From contig CP021237.1 of the NCBI GenBank assembly GCA_002151545.1, positions 2,418,001 to 2,482,000 on the forward strand: a stretch of DNA of 64,000 bases, given 5' to 3'. The first letter of the stretch is position 1. Each line of letters opens with the position of its first letter. The notes under the pieces were generated by a model. That model did not search any database. It was not told where the DNA came from and saw only the letters and a program-made list of their open reading frames with translations. This DNA is from Sphingobacteriaceae bacterium GW460-11-11-14-LB5 (GTDB lineage: Bacteria > Bacteroidota > Bacteroidia > Sphingobacteriales > Sphingobacteriaceae). Positions 51,177 to 60,476 of this stretch are shown piece after piece. Made by a program: the position numbers and the translations under genes.

Positions 51177-52475
51177 TTAGAAAACTTCTTCTACCTTTTT
51201 AACCGGAATTTTAGCCCTCGGCTTAAAACCTTCTGAATTATTTCCGGCTCCTGTTAAAACGGGTTCTTTTTTAGCTGGTTTTTTCTTGAATTTCCGTCCA
51301 TACCAGATTAGAAAACCGGTTATTGGCAAACTTGCGCCAATTAACGAGGCTAAAAAAGCCAATACTTTACCCGGAAAGCCCAAAATACTTCCTACGTGAA
51401 TGTCGTAATTCATTTTTCTGAGTTTACCGCCAAAACCAGCTTCTTCATATGCAATAGAATAAACACCTTCGCGCTTAAATTCTTTTAAAGTATGCTGATC
51501 GAAAGTATAACCCTGATTATTATAAAACTGCCCCGTATTCGGATAAACCGTAATATTGATCGTGGCTTTGGCTTTTGAAGTATCGGGAAAATTATAATAA
51601 AAACCTTCGGATTTTGGGTGACGGCGAATTACTTTCTCCCAGGCCAGATCCATTGCTTTCTGTGGGGTATAAAACTTACCAAGGGCTAAGGAATCTGATT
51701 CCAACCGTTGAAAATCGCCTAATTTATCACCACCAGAGGTTACCCAATATAAACCTTCACTGTACCACTTAATGCCGTAAACCATTCCGGTTAAGGCGAT
51801 AAAAAGCAAAAAGATTAAAGAATAAAAGCCAAGCACATTATGCAGATCGAGGTTTACCCTTTTAAATGAGGCGCCCCACTTAATTTTGAAACTCTTATCG
51901 CGGGTAGATTTGTTCCATTTTTTAGGATACCACCAGATTAGCCCCGTGATTAACAACACCACAAATATCATGGTTCCGTAGTTAACGATAGGTCTTCCGA
52001 TGGCATAAGGCAGCCACAAAAAACGGTGACCGTTGAGGATAAACCTAAAAAAATCTACCTCTCCTTTTTTATGAACTACGGTACTAATCACTTCACCGGT
52101 GTAGGGATTAATTTTCAAGATCGTTCCTCCTCCCCGTCTGCCTTCATCCTTTTTCCCCTTTAAGTTTAAACTAATTGCTCTTCCCTGCTGGTACTGGGCG
52201 TAAGCGGGTACTTTTGCAGGATAAAGTTTAAAAGCAATGGCGCTCAGCTGTGAGGGGCTAATTACCGGTTTATCTTGCTTTTCAATTTTGGTTTCAGGCT
52301 CCAATAAGCCTGTAATTTCTTCATTAAAAACCCAGATACAGCCTGTTATACAAACAATAAGAACAATGACGCCCGATATTAGGCCAAGCCAGAGATGAAG
52401 CCATTTGTTGATCCTCGTAAATAGTGAATCTTTATTTTTTTTCTTTGCCGGAATAGTTTTGTTTACCGTTGCCAT
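51177..52475 (-). CDS. PepSY-associated membrane protein (iron uptake)
   Basis: A 432-residue PepSY-TM protein with four clear membrane helices: near 30-52 (GLISGVIVLIVCITGCIWVF), 155-180, 205-230 and 370-395. Periplasmic PepSY-like regions lie between them. Members of this family occur with siderophore receptors and are thought to be inner-membrane ferric-siderophore reductases. It is the third gene of the operon TonB receptor - DUF4374 - PepSY (41 nt after DUF4374). Conserved His residues in helices (LHNVLGFYSLIF and DIHVGSILGFPG) may bind haem. Confidence 0.85.
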   Translation of the reverse strand: MATVNKTIPAKKKNKDSLFTRINKWLHLWLGLISGVIVLIVCITGCIWVFNEEITGLLEPETKIEKQDKPVISPSQLSAIAFKLYPAKVPAYAQYQQGRAISLNLKGKKDEGRRGGGTILKINPYTGEVISTVVHKKGEVDFFRFILNGHRFLWLPYAIGRPIVNYGTMIFVVLLITGLIWWYPKKWNKSTRDKSFKIKWGASFKRVNLDLHNVLGFYSLIFLLFIALTGMVYGIKWYSEGLYWVTSGGDKLGDFQRLESDSLALGKFYTPQKAMDLAWEKVIRRHPKSEGFYYNFPDTSKAKATINITVYPNTGQFYNNQGYTFDQHTLKEFKREGVYSIAYEEAGFGGKLRKMNYDIHVGSILGFPGKVLAFLASLIGASLPITGFLIWYGRKFKKKPAKKEPVLTGAGNNSEGFKPRAKIPVKKVEEVF

Positions 52476-52516
52476 TGTTCTGTTCGTTTAGTTTTTAGGG
52501 ATGATTGGTATGAAGA

Positions 52517-53764
52517 TTATTTTAAGTACTGAACGGCAGTAATCAATCCGCCTTCTACTTTTAAGCCTCTTGTAGCAGTTAGTGTAGCAGCATCTATTTT
52601 ATATACATAGCTGGTACCGTCTTTTAAGTTAAAACCTACATAGGCCACCTTTCCATCTTTTGGTGTATAATTGTTGGTGGTGATGCTCGATATCGCACTT
52701 TCTGCAGGCAATCCGCTTACTTTTTTAAATGTTTTATCTACGACATTTAATACACCGATTGTTTTGCCCACTACATAAGCACCTTTTTCGGCTTTAAGTG
52801 ATGCATTTACAATAAAATTATTATTCCCAATGTAAAGCCAGTTGGTAATGACATAACCTCCAGAAGCTGCTTCAAAATCAAGGAAATAAGTTAAATCGAA
52901 TTCAGTTGTACCCGCTTTAATTTTGGTAATGGCTGAGGGTTTGGTAGAAGTAATTTTAGAATCTGTAAGTATATCGGTGGTTTCGGTATTGTCATCAACA
53001 GCCACTGAAGTAGAAAAAGCATAAACATCACCGTTTTCGACCAAACCTAGCCCATCTGTAAAATACCGGCCAATAAAACTTGTTCTGTCATCTTTAATTA
53101 CCTTCTCTAACTTCATTTCGGGATAAGAATAAACAGCTATCCAGGCGGTGTTAGGGTATTTAGTCCAGAATCTGCTACCGTTGATACAAAAAAACGGTGC
53201 ATAAACTTTATTTCCAACCTGTTTAATCCAGCTAAAATGTGCTATTTCCCCATTATTGGCAGGAGCTGTTGCATCGATGGTTCCTTCTCCGGCAATTAAA
53301 AGACTGTTTGTATTTACCCGATAAAAGTTTGCCAACGGAGTCGTTAAATTTCTCGGAATCTTTAACAATAGTAAATCATCGTTGACCGGCGCAAATGCCT
53401 GAACGGTTTCCGTTTGAAAATTTGAAAGTTTGTTTAATTTACCTGATAATATGTTATAAGTGGTTACTGCACCTGGGTTTCCCTGGCCGTAAAGCAAACT
53501 AAAGAATTTGTTGTTATGGGTAACATAATAGCGATAAGTTCCATCCTGCTCGATCCCATTACCGGCAGTAGAAATACTACCTTTTTCCAAATCACTGGCG
53601 GTAAGTAAATAATCTGCAACGCCAGTTGAAGCCACCGGCGTTACGGTAAGGATAAAATTACCAGGGTTATTAGGTATGCTTTCTCCTTCTTCTTTTTTTG
53701 AACAAGAACTAAGTACAGCTGCGAAAGCTAAAGCGATAAACGCTTTGGTAAAATTTGTTTTCAT
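52517..53764 (-). CDS. DUF4374 lipoprotein
   Basis: A 415-residue lipoprotein. The signal MKTNFTKAFIALAFAAVLSSC has a lipobox ending in Cys21. The rest has repeated beta-strand motifs compatible with a seven- or eight-bladed propeller, typical of DUF4374. These proteins are regularly encoded between a TonB receptor and a PepSY protein in Bacteroidota iron loci and probably bind the ferric siderophore. It starts 17 nt after the receptor. Confidence 0.85.
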   Translation of the reverse strand: MKTNFTKAFIALAFAAVLSSCSKKEEGESIPNNPGNFILTVTPVASTGVADYLLTASDLEKGSISTAGNGIEQDGTYRYYVTHNNKFFSLLYGQGNPGAVTTYNILSGKLNKLSNFQTETVQAFAPVNDDLLLLKIPRNLTTPLANFYRVNTNSLLIAGEGTIDATAPANNGEIAHFSWIKQVGNKVYAPFFCINGSRFWTKYPNTAWIAVYSYPEMKLEKVIKDDRTSFIGRYFTDGLGLVENGDVYAFSTSVAVDDNTETTDILTDSKITSTKPSAITKIKAGTTEFDLTYFLDFEAASGGYVITNWLYIGNNNFIVNASLKAEKGAYVVGKTIGVLNVVDKTFKKVSGLPAESAISSITTNNYTPKDGKVAYVGFNLKDGTSYVYKIDAATLTATRGLKVEGGLITAVQYLK

Positions 53765-53781
53765 ATTCTTTTTTTAATGGA

Positions 53782-56157
53782 TTAATTATGGATTGTATTG
53801 ATAAAATATCTGAGGTTCAGGTAGAATGCCCTGCCTGGCTTTTGTAAGCTGAAATTGTCGTATAAGGCAGCGTTGGTTAAATTTTTGGCCTCTAAACCAA
53901 TGTTGTAACGTCCTTTTTTCAAACTGTAAACCAGATTTAAATCGTGATTAAACTGCTGGGCAATTTCCATTTTCGCTGCATCTTCGCCTCTGCCCCCACG
54001 GCTTGGCCAGTACAACCAGAAAGCATGTACGTACAATAAGTTATATCCAATGGTTAAATTATTGCCTTTGCCAACGTTCTTTAGTGAAACAGAGATATCT
54101 CCATTGCCATACAAATAAGGAATATTCGGCATCTGGTCGAGATAAACAGGACTTATGGTTGGAAGTAATTCTCCTGTATTCAGGTCTCGCTCGTATTTCT
54201 GCAGGTTTTTTAAATTTTGGTAGGTTAAAGTTGTACCCACACTTAACCAGTTTTTATAGGAATAACGGATTTCTGCATCCCCGCCTATAGTCCTAACTCC
54301 ATCTCTATTATCTGCTACCAGTTTGGCCTGGTTCTGATTTAACCGGTTGTAAATAAAATTAGTTGCATTTCTATAGATGGCATTTGCGGAAATAGAGAAG
54401 TTATGATCTTTATTGATAACGAAACCGTAGCTGGTACCCAGATTGAAATTATCGCTTTGTTCAGGTTTCAGATTAGGATTAGCATCCTGATTTTCAACAT
54501 CACCGAATATTTCCTGCGCTTCCGGCATCCGGTTCGTAAGCTCGTAAGAAGCCTTTAACTGCAGGTTTCGATTAACAAAGTAGCTTAGTGCAGATCCATA
54601 ACCCATTTTACCTGAATTATTTGTGCCTCTGTTATTGCCGGTTCCGTTTACATTGTTTTGATTGATGTACTTACCAAAAACTGTTGCACTCCACCTATCC
54701 TTTACATCGAAATTGTAACCTAAGCCTAAAACATTTTTATTGGTTTTCTTTGGCCTTTCATATTCTGCATTTGTTGGGTTTAATTCATCACTACCCTTTC
54801 TGTTGAACGTACTAAATACATTACTTAGCGCTACTGATTGATGATCGTCTATTTTATAGTTTAACATGGTTGTTGCCAAACCATTGTTATTTTTGTATTT
54901 ATATAAACTTCTGGCACGTTCGCCATTTGAGCCATTTGGTTTTGATGTTCCGTACCAATCGTACCTAACATTTAAAGTGTCTATATTCTGCTCATTACCT
55001 AAATTATAGTTGGCGTTAATGGTTACATCTAAACCTTTAATCAGGTTTTCCTTTTTATATTTTAGGGTAGGCATTAAGATATTACCTCTTCTATGCCAAC
55101 CCCCAAAAACAGAAACCATTCTGGCACCGGTTTGTATTTCTTTATAATTCTGACCAACCGTAACACCCAATAAGAGTTTATCTGCATAACTTTTGCCCAC
55201 CACACCTACATTGGCAATTAATGTTTCGTTATGATAGGTATCATGAAACCTTTTGAGCAAGGCATTTGGCGCATATGCCCCGGTCCAGATATCTGATGCT
55301 TCTACATTTACCTTATAATCATTATCCGAATAATTCTGGAAAGCATTTAATTGAACGGTTAGTCCGTTTTTTGAAGTAACGGCAGCATTAATGACGCTTC
55401 TGTGTGTGTTAAATGAACCAAAAGAGTAAGAAGCATCTATATAATTGCGGTAACGATCGCCCGTTACAATGTTAATGGCACCACCTAAAGCATCTGATCC
55501 GAGCCACATTGGTACCACGCCTTTGTACACCTCAATCCTATCTGCTACGTTAATCGGAATGTTGTTGATCTGGAAGGACGAACCAAAATTATCCATCGGA
55601 ATACCATCGATAAAATACCGCACGTGGTTGCCAGAAAAACCATTTAGCGAAAGGTTAAAGTTTGAACCCACCCCTCCCGATTCTCTTACGCGTATACCCG
55701 CTACCCGATCTAAAGCACCAGAAATATCGAGTGTCGTATTGTAAAGTTTTTTGGCATCAACAGACGTTACGTTAAAGGCCTGCCTGTTTACTTCCTGATT
55801 TGCTGTTCTGCCGATTACGTTAACCGTCTCCATTTGCTCTGACGATTCGGATAAGCTAAAACTTAAAGTGCTTATCTCCCCATCAGTTACCTTAATTTCC
55901 TTTTTCTGCGTTTTAAAACCAATTGCAGTTACCTGTACGGTATAATTACCCACCGGAATATTAGAGAGTTTAAAATTCCCATTTGGACCAGTTAATGTAA
56001 CGTAATTGGTTTTGTGGATTTTAACGGTAACGCCAGGAAGCGGATTTCCGTCGTTGGTTTTGATTTGCCCTGATATGCTCGATAGTCGATTTTGGGCTGA
56101 AGTAAAAATTACACAGGCACATAGTATGCCCAATAGCAAAATTTTCTTAATTTGCAT
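53782..56157 (-). CDS. TonB-dependent siderophore-type receptor
   Basis: A 791-residue outer-membrane receptor. The signal peptide is MQIKKILLLGILCACVIFTSA. Residues about 25-110 form a carboxypeptidase-regulatory-like domain (ISGQIKTNDGNPLPGVTVKI), about 115-225 the plug (VAGIRVRESGGVGSNFNLSL and VPMWLGSDALGGAINIVTG), and the rest a 22-strand barrel ending in an aromatic strand (FYLNLRYFINT). Together with DUF4374 and PepSY it points to ferric-siderophore or haem uptake. It is not a SusC-type receptor (too short, no SusD partner). Confidence 0.93.
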   Translation of the reverse strand: MQIKKILLLGILCACVIFTSAQNRLSSISGQIKTNDGNPLPGVTVKIHKTNYVTLTGPNGNFKLSNIPVGNYTVQVTAIGFKTQKKEIKVTDGEISTLSFSLSESSEQMETVNVIGRTANQEVNRQAFNVTSVDAKKLYNTTLDISGALDRVAGIRVRESGGVGSNFNLSLNGFSGNHVRYFIDGIPMDNFGSSFQINNIPINVADRIEVYKGVVPMWLGSDALGGAINIVTGDRYRNYIDASYSFGSFNTHRSVINAAVTSKNGLTVQLNAFQNYSDNDYKVNVEASDIWTGAYAPNALLKRFHDTYHNETLIANVGVVGKSYADKLLLGVTVGQNYKEIQTGARMVSVFGGWHRRGNILMPTLKYKKENLIKGLDVTINANYNLGNEQNIDTLNVRYDWYGTSKPNGSNGERARSLYKYKNNNGLATTMLNYKIDDHQSVALSNVFSTFNRKGSDELNPTNAEYERPKKTNKNVLGLGYNFDVKDRWSATVFGKYINQNNVNGTGNNRGTNNSGKMGYGSALSYFVNRNLQLKASYELTNRMPEAQEIFGDVENQDANPNLKPEQSDNFNLGTSYGFVINKDHNFSISANAIYRNATNFIYNRLNQNQAKLVADNRDGVRTIGGDAEIRYSYKNWLSVGTTLTYQNLKNLQKYERDLNTGELLPTISPVYLDQMPNIPYLYGNGDISVSLKNVGKGNNLTIGYNLLYVHAFWLYWPSRGGRGEDAAKMEIAQQFNHDLNLVYSLKKGRYNIGLEAKNLTNAALYDNFSLQKPGRAFYLNLRYFINTIHN

Positions 56158-56479
56158 GGCTTTTAATGGAGATTAAAGGTGAGCCGGATTTCCGGTTTAG
56201 CCACACGGGTCCGAACCGTGTGGCATTTTTATTTTCGGCAAATATAGCCTCTATTTAGATCAAGTCCAAATAAGAATTAGTAATTATTATGTTTTGTTAA
56301 CCGCCTTTTTTGAAGATATCGGCTTACTTAGCTGAGCAACTGAGCATTACCAACCGTTTTTAATTGCTCAAAAAGCCCAGTTTATCTAGCGTAAACCCGG
56401 TATTGTAATAACCGTATCAGCCCCCAGGTTTCAAATTAGCAGCAGAGCTATAGATGAATTGGATTTAATGCTTTTTTAA
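56158..56479. other. upstream region of the iron operon
   Basis: A perfect 9-bp stem GCCACACGG/CCGTGTGGC is at 56200-56224, with a second small hairpin (CCGGATTTCCGG) beside it, in what would be the receptor mRNA leader. At 56252-56272 lies TATTTAGA-TCAAG-TCCAAATA, an imperfect palindrome (7 of 8) that could bind an iron regulator. The rest (about 56275-56479) shows nothing recognisable. Confidence 0.5.
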
Positions 56480-56866
56480 TTATCGCGGTGCTTCTTTTCT
56501 GAGAATGTCTTTAATCGCCGACTCTATTTTATGGTAAGTTATGGGTTTAACGATGAACTTATCACAATAAACGTTAAATGCATCAAGTGCATATTTTTCG
56601 TACGAAGTGACGAAAATGAGGTATCGAACATGATCGCGGAGCACTTTAGCCACATCTATTCCTGATACTTCCATCCCAATATCCAGGAATAAAAAATCTA
56701 TTTCCCCTATCGCCCTAACGGCCAGAATAGCTTCGATCGGATCAGTATATGTTGCCACAACCGTTAGTGCTCCGGTTCGGGCGATAAAATTGCTTAAAAT
56801 ATCAATACTAAGCTGATCATCGTCGATAATGATACATTTTTGTTGAGGAGCGTTAAATTGTTGCAT
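56480..56866 (-). CDS. stand-alone receiver domain (LytTR-type regulator without DNA-binding domain)
   Basis: A 128-residue CheY-like protein. The acidic cluster IIIDDDQ is at residues 12-18, the phospho-acceptor at Asp62 (LFLDIGMEVSGID) and Lys107-Pro108 (FIVKPIT). It resembles LytR/AlgR receivers, but the LytTR DNA-binding domain is missing and the frame ends normally. ATG 56866 is used; an upstream start would add a 51-residue tail unlike any receiver. No kinase gene is adjacent. Confidence 0.82.
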   Translation of the reverse strand: MQQFNAPQQKCIIIDDDQLSIDILSNFIARTGALTVVATYTDPIEAILAVRAIGEIDFLFLDIGMEVSGIDVAKVLRDHVRYLIFVTSYEKYALDAFNVYCDKFIVKPITYHKIESAIKDILRKEAPR

Positions 56867-57066
56867 TATTAATATTTTTGAAAAAATAACCCAAAAAACA
56901 TGCCCATTATTATTTAAATGATTCTCGTTTAGCCATATCATACAATTATTTTCAACCTGAGCAGTTTTAGCAGAAAATAAATAGTTCACCTCGCAAACCT
57001 GCATCCTGTAATTAATCACTTACGTGGTTGTATGGCAATTTCTGATAAATGCTAACTGATTTTAAT

Positions 57067-57744
57067 TTAAATCTCTGGCGGGGTATGCCAATCGATAAAG
57101 GTTTTTCTACTCAACATTTTTAGATATGGGTAATTGCCATTTAACTGCTGACGTTGTTTTAGCTCATACAAAAAATGTCCACCTAAGTCTACAATAATTT
57201 TTGCAGTAGCCAGATACCACACACTATGGGGTTGTTTCCAGCAAAAAGAATATAGGTTTGAGGTGAGTTTAATTCCCTGAAGTTCGGGATGGTAAAAATT
57301 AAGTATTTTGGGGTTAGGCAGCCCCTGTATAATTTCTGCTTTTCTAACCATCGAAAGGTGATCGGAATGGCAGAACTCATAATCCTTCAGTTTCGGATCA
57401 TCCACATCAGGCAAATGTTTCAATATTTTAAAGCCTTTAAATTTTTTACCGTTTAATACCCATATCAAATTTGGATAAAATGCCTCTCTGCTGTGCAGTT
57501 CGGCAGCTGTTATTGGAGAGTTTTGAAACTCAATGGTATAACCTGATGGGGTAAATATGTCTGCCCGGTGGATATCGGTATTGGCCGCATCGTAAAAGGC
57601 AACTTCCCTAAACGACGGTGGGAAGGCCAGCTTCCAATCGCGGTGCCATGCCGTTTCTTTACGGTAATATTCTTTTTTGAGTGCTGAAACATCCGGGATT
57701 ATTTCAACACGATGAATATCTTTTCTTATTTCACTATTATCCAT
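57067..57744 (-). CDS. CoiA-like competence/nuclease-fold protein
   Basis: A 225-residue protein. The region HRADIFTPSGYTIEFQNSPITAAELHSREAFY (about residues 58-89) matches the CoiA pattern 'HrADv....iiEfQ.S.i..ee...R...Y' with a PD-(D/E)xK-like core (Asp and Glu-x-Gln). An N-terminal KEYYRKETAWHRDWKLAF also fits. CoiA promotes recombination during transformation in Firmicutes. Here the gene stands alone, and the family assignment is from motif only. It may be a DNA-repair or defence nuclease instead. Confidence 0.6.
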   Translation of the reverse strand: MDNSEIRKDIHRVEIIPDVSALKKEYYRKETAWHRDWKLAFPPSFREVAFYDAANTDIHRADIFTPSGYTIEFQNSPITAAELHSREAFYPNLIWVLNGKKFKGFKILKHLPDVDDPKLKDYEFCHSDHLSMVRKAEIIQGLPNPKILNFYHPELQGIKLTSNLYSFCWKQPHSVWYLATAKIIVDLGGHFLYELKQRQQLNGNYPYLKMLSRKTFIDWHTPPEI

Positions 57745-57920
57745 GCGCTTGCCACACCATTAAAAACAATTATTAGGGAAGCACAAATTTAAACTAAAAT
57801 TCTTAGTACAGAAACAACCCAGGGCTATAACCTAACCATATTTTAAAATCATTATGATTGAGCATTAGGCAGATACCAGCTATCAAATAAATTTAATTCC
57901 GTCTGCTCAAAATAGAATGA

Positions 57921-57928
57921 TAACTTTG
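57921..57928 (+). promoter_or_regulatory. -7 box touching the start of the 72-aa gene
   Basis: TAACTTTG ends 4 nt before the ATG at 57933. No clear -33 element is seen. Confidence 0.45.
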
Positions 57929-57932
57929 CATT

Positions 57933-58151
57933 ATGACCATCCAAGAAGTACAGCAGCTAGAAGAGTTTTTTACCCAGGCAGGAAAACAACAGGTGCCTAT
58001 TTACCTCAACCAGGCTAATGTGATTACCGATTACGAGCACTTTTTGGAAAGTCATTTCATGCCCTTAAAACTCAATCCCGATGCAAAAGTGAATCTTCCG
58101 CTTATCCATCGTTTAAAGATGTTAAAACTCTTGATTGAATCAAACGCATAA
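57933..58151 (+). CDS. hypothetical protein, 72 aa
   Basis: A short soluble protein with two helices around a central strand-like region (VPIYLNQANVITDYEHFLES). It resembles small DUF6965-like proteins of Bacteroidota, but I am not certain. Coding is supported by the consensus -7 box in front of it and by normal codon use. Confidence 0.6.
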   Translation: MTIQEVQQLEEFFTQAGKQQVPIYLNQANVITDYEHFLESHFMPLKLNPDAKVNLPLIHRLKMLKLLIESNA

Positions 58152-58387
58152 CGCCGCTATCCTAAAATCATATCCTATTGGCAACTAAAAGACCATTTAA
58201 GTCAGGCCAATTTTAGATCTTAATGATCACATCCGTAATTGACGATTCGCCTATAGATGGTATTTAAAGTGTAGAATAAGTAATTATTTTATGCCGTCTT
58301 TAAAACTTAACCTGCTTTAGTTTTTAAAATAAATATTTCCAACTATATTGGGCATAATTGGTTATTACTATACATTGATCCTTATTT

Positions 58388-60475
58388 ATGACAAAAAATA
58401 TATTCATTGCTTCAGCCGAACCCTATACCGGAAAATCAGTAATTGCATTCGGGATGATCAATATGTTATTGGCCAAAACGCAAAAAGTAGGCTATTTTAA
58501 ACCGATTATTGCACAAGACGATCCCAATAAAAAGGATGAACATGTGGAGGCCATGCTGGATTATTTTTCGCTCCCTGTTAAATATGAAGATGCCTTTGCC
58601 TTTACCCGGCAAGAAATGTTGCATCAATCTGAAGATAGCGGTACCATTATCAATACCATTATCAGTAAATATAAAAAATTAGAAGACAACTATGATTTCA
58701 CGGTAATTGAAGGAAGCGATTTCTTAGGCGAAGGCATGGCATTTGAGTTCGAATCGAACGCCTTAATGGCCAAAAACCTGGGTGCTCCCGTTTTAATTGT
58801 CGTATCCGGGAAAAATAAAACCGCCAGTCAGCTTTTTAAATCTGCCATCAACATTTACCGAAACTTCCTGTTGCGCGATGTACAGGTATTAGGCGTAGTG
58901 GCCAATATGGTCAATCCTGAAGAAGCAGATCGTATTAAACAGGCCTTAAGTAATCAATTACCCGCAGAACTGCTGATTGCCGTTATTCCAACTGAAACTG
59001 GTCTGCAAAGTCCAACGATGAAGGAAATTACACTGGCTTTAGGTGGCGAAGTGCTTTTTGGATCTGAACTATTGGATAACCAGGTCGACAATTTTGTAAC
59101 CGGCGCCATGATGTTGCCTAATTTTTTAAGGCACATTAAAGATAACTTGCTTATTGTTACGCCTGGCGATCGTGGCGATATCATTATTGGTGCGCTTCAG
59201 GCCAATTTATCGGCCAATTATCCAAAAATTGCGGGTATTGTTTTAACTGCTGGCAGTTTACCCGATGAGCCGATTATTAAATTGATTGAAGGTTTACAGA
59301 CCATTATCCCCATAATAGCGGTACAAAAAGGCACTTTCGAAACCACTACTACGATTGGCGGTATTCACTCGAATATCACCATCGAAAACAAGAAAAAAAT
59401 CGCAGTGGCGATAGAGCTTTTCGAAAAATATGTCGACATTAAAGCACTTGATGATAAAATCATCACTTTTAGCTATCAGGGCATTACGCCGCATATGTTT
59501 CAATATCAATTGGTTAAATGGGCCAAACGCGATAAAAAACACATCGTTTTACCGGAAGGAAATGACGAACGCATTTTAAAAGCCGTGGAGAAACTCATTA
59601 CCCAGGATATTGTAGACATTACGCTTTTAGGCGATCCAACCGAAATTACCAATACCATTAAAAGGCTTGGATTAAATCTGGATACCAATACGATAAAAAT
59701 ACATAACCCGGGACAATCGGCTCATTACAATGATTATGTAAATACCTTACATGAATTGCGAAAAGCCAAGAATGTAAACCTCGAAATGGCCAGAGATATG
59801 ATGACCGATGTTTCTTATTTCGGCACAATGATGGTTTATAAAGGTGATGCCGATGGCATGGTTTCGGGTGCCGTTCATACTACCCAACACACCATCCGGC
59901 CTGCTTTACAGTTTGTTAAAACAAAACCAGGTGTATCGGTAGTTTCATCCATTTTCTTTATGTGCCTGCCCGAACGGGTGGCCATATTTGGCGATTGTGC
60001 GGTAAACCCCAATCCTACTGCTCAGCAGCTGGCAGAAATCGCAATTTCTTCAGCCGAAAGCAGCGCAAAATTTGGCATTGAGCCACGCATTGCCATGTTA
60101 TCTTATTCTTCCGGCACATCAGGCGAAGGTGAAGATGTAGAACGCGTAAGAGAAGCTACGGCCATCGTAAAAGCAAGGCATCCGGAATTAAAAATTGAAG
60201 GTCCGATACAATATGATGCTGCTGTAGATCCATTAGTGGGTAGACAAAAATTACCAGGTTCTGAGGTTGCAGGCAGGGCGAGTGTATTGATCTTCCCCGA
60301 TCTAAATACAGGTAACAACACCTATAAAGCGGTACAGCGTGAAACCGGCGCATTAGCCATTGGTCCAATGCTGCAAGGCCTAAATAAACCAATAAACGAT
60401 TTGAGCCGTGGCTGTACGGTAGATGATATTTTTAATACCGTTGTAATTACAGCAATTCAATGTCAGGATATTTAA
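58388..60475 (+). CDS. pta: phosphate acetyltransferase, long form
   Basis: A 695-residue enzyme interconverting acetyl-CoA and acetyl phosphate. The N-terminal P-loop-like region is NIFIASAEPYTGKSVIAFGM (residues 4-23), the central DRTGG domain covers about 220-330 (TPGDRGDIIIGAL), and the catalytic PTA domain about 375-690 (HIVLPEGNDERILKA and YSSGTSGEGEDVERV). It is typical of full-length Pta and is followed after one nucleotide by ackA, forming the acetate overflow and utilisation pair. Confidence 0.96.
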   Translation: MTKNIFIASAEPYTGKSVIAFGMINMLLAKTQKVGYFKPIIAQDDPNKKDEHVEAMLDYFSLPVKYEDAFAFTRQEMLHQSEDSGTIINTIISKYKKLEDNYDFTVIEGSDFLGEGMAFEFESNALMAKNLGAPVLIVVSGKNKTASQLFKSAINIYRNFLLRDVQVLGVVANMVNPEEADRIKQALSNQLPAELLIAVIPTETGLQSPTMKEITLALGGEVLFGSELLDNQVDNFVTGAMMLPNFLRHIKDNLLIVTPGDRGDIIIGALQANLSANYPKIAGIVLTAGSLPDEPIIKLIEGLQTIIPIIAVQKGTFETTTTIGGIHSNITIENKKKIAVAIELFEKYVDIKALDDKIITFSYQGITPHMFQYQLVKWAKRDKKHIVLPEGNDERILKAVEKLITQDIVDITLLGDPTEITNTIKRLGLNLDTNTIKIHNPGQSAHYNDYVNTLHELRKAKNVNLEMARDMMTDVSYFGTMMVYKGDADGMVSGAVHTTQHTIRPALQFVKTKPGVSVVSSIFFMCLPERVAIFGDCAVNPNPTAQQLAEIAISSAESSAKFGIEPRIAMLSYSSGTSGEGEDVERVREATAIVKARHPELKIEGPIQYDAAVDPLVGRQKLPGSEVAGRASVLIFPDLNTGNNTYKAVQRETGALAIGPMLQGLNKPINDLSRGCTVDDIFNTVVITAIQCQDI

Positions 60476-60476
60476 T

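Noticed and set aside
53782..56157. SusC-type polysaccharide receptor
   Set aside because: Only 791 residues, no SusD gene, and its DUF4374 and PepSY partners point to iron uptake.
56200..56224. Plus-strand intrinsic terminator (perfect 9-bp stem followed by ATTTTTATTTT)
   Set aside because: No plus-strand gene ends upstream of it; it more likely belongs to the minus-strand receptor leader, though antisense termination cannot be excluded.
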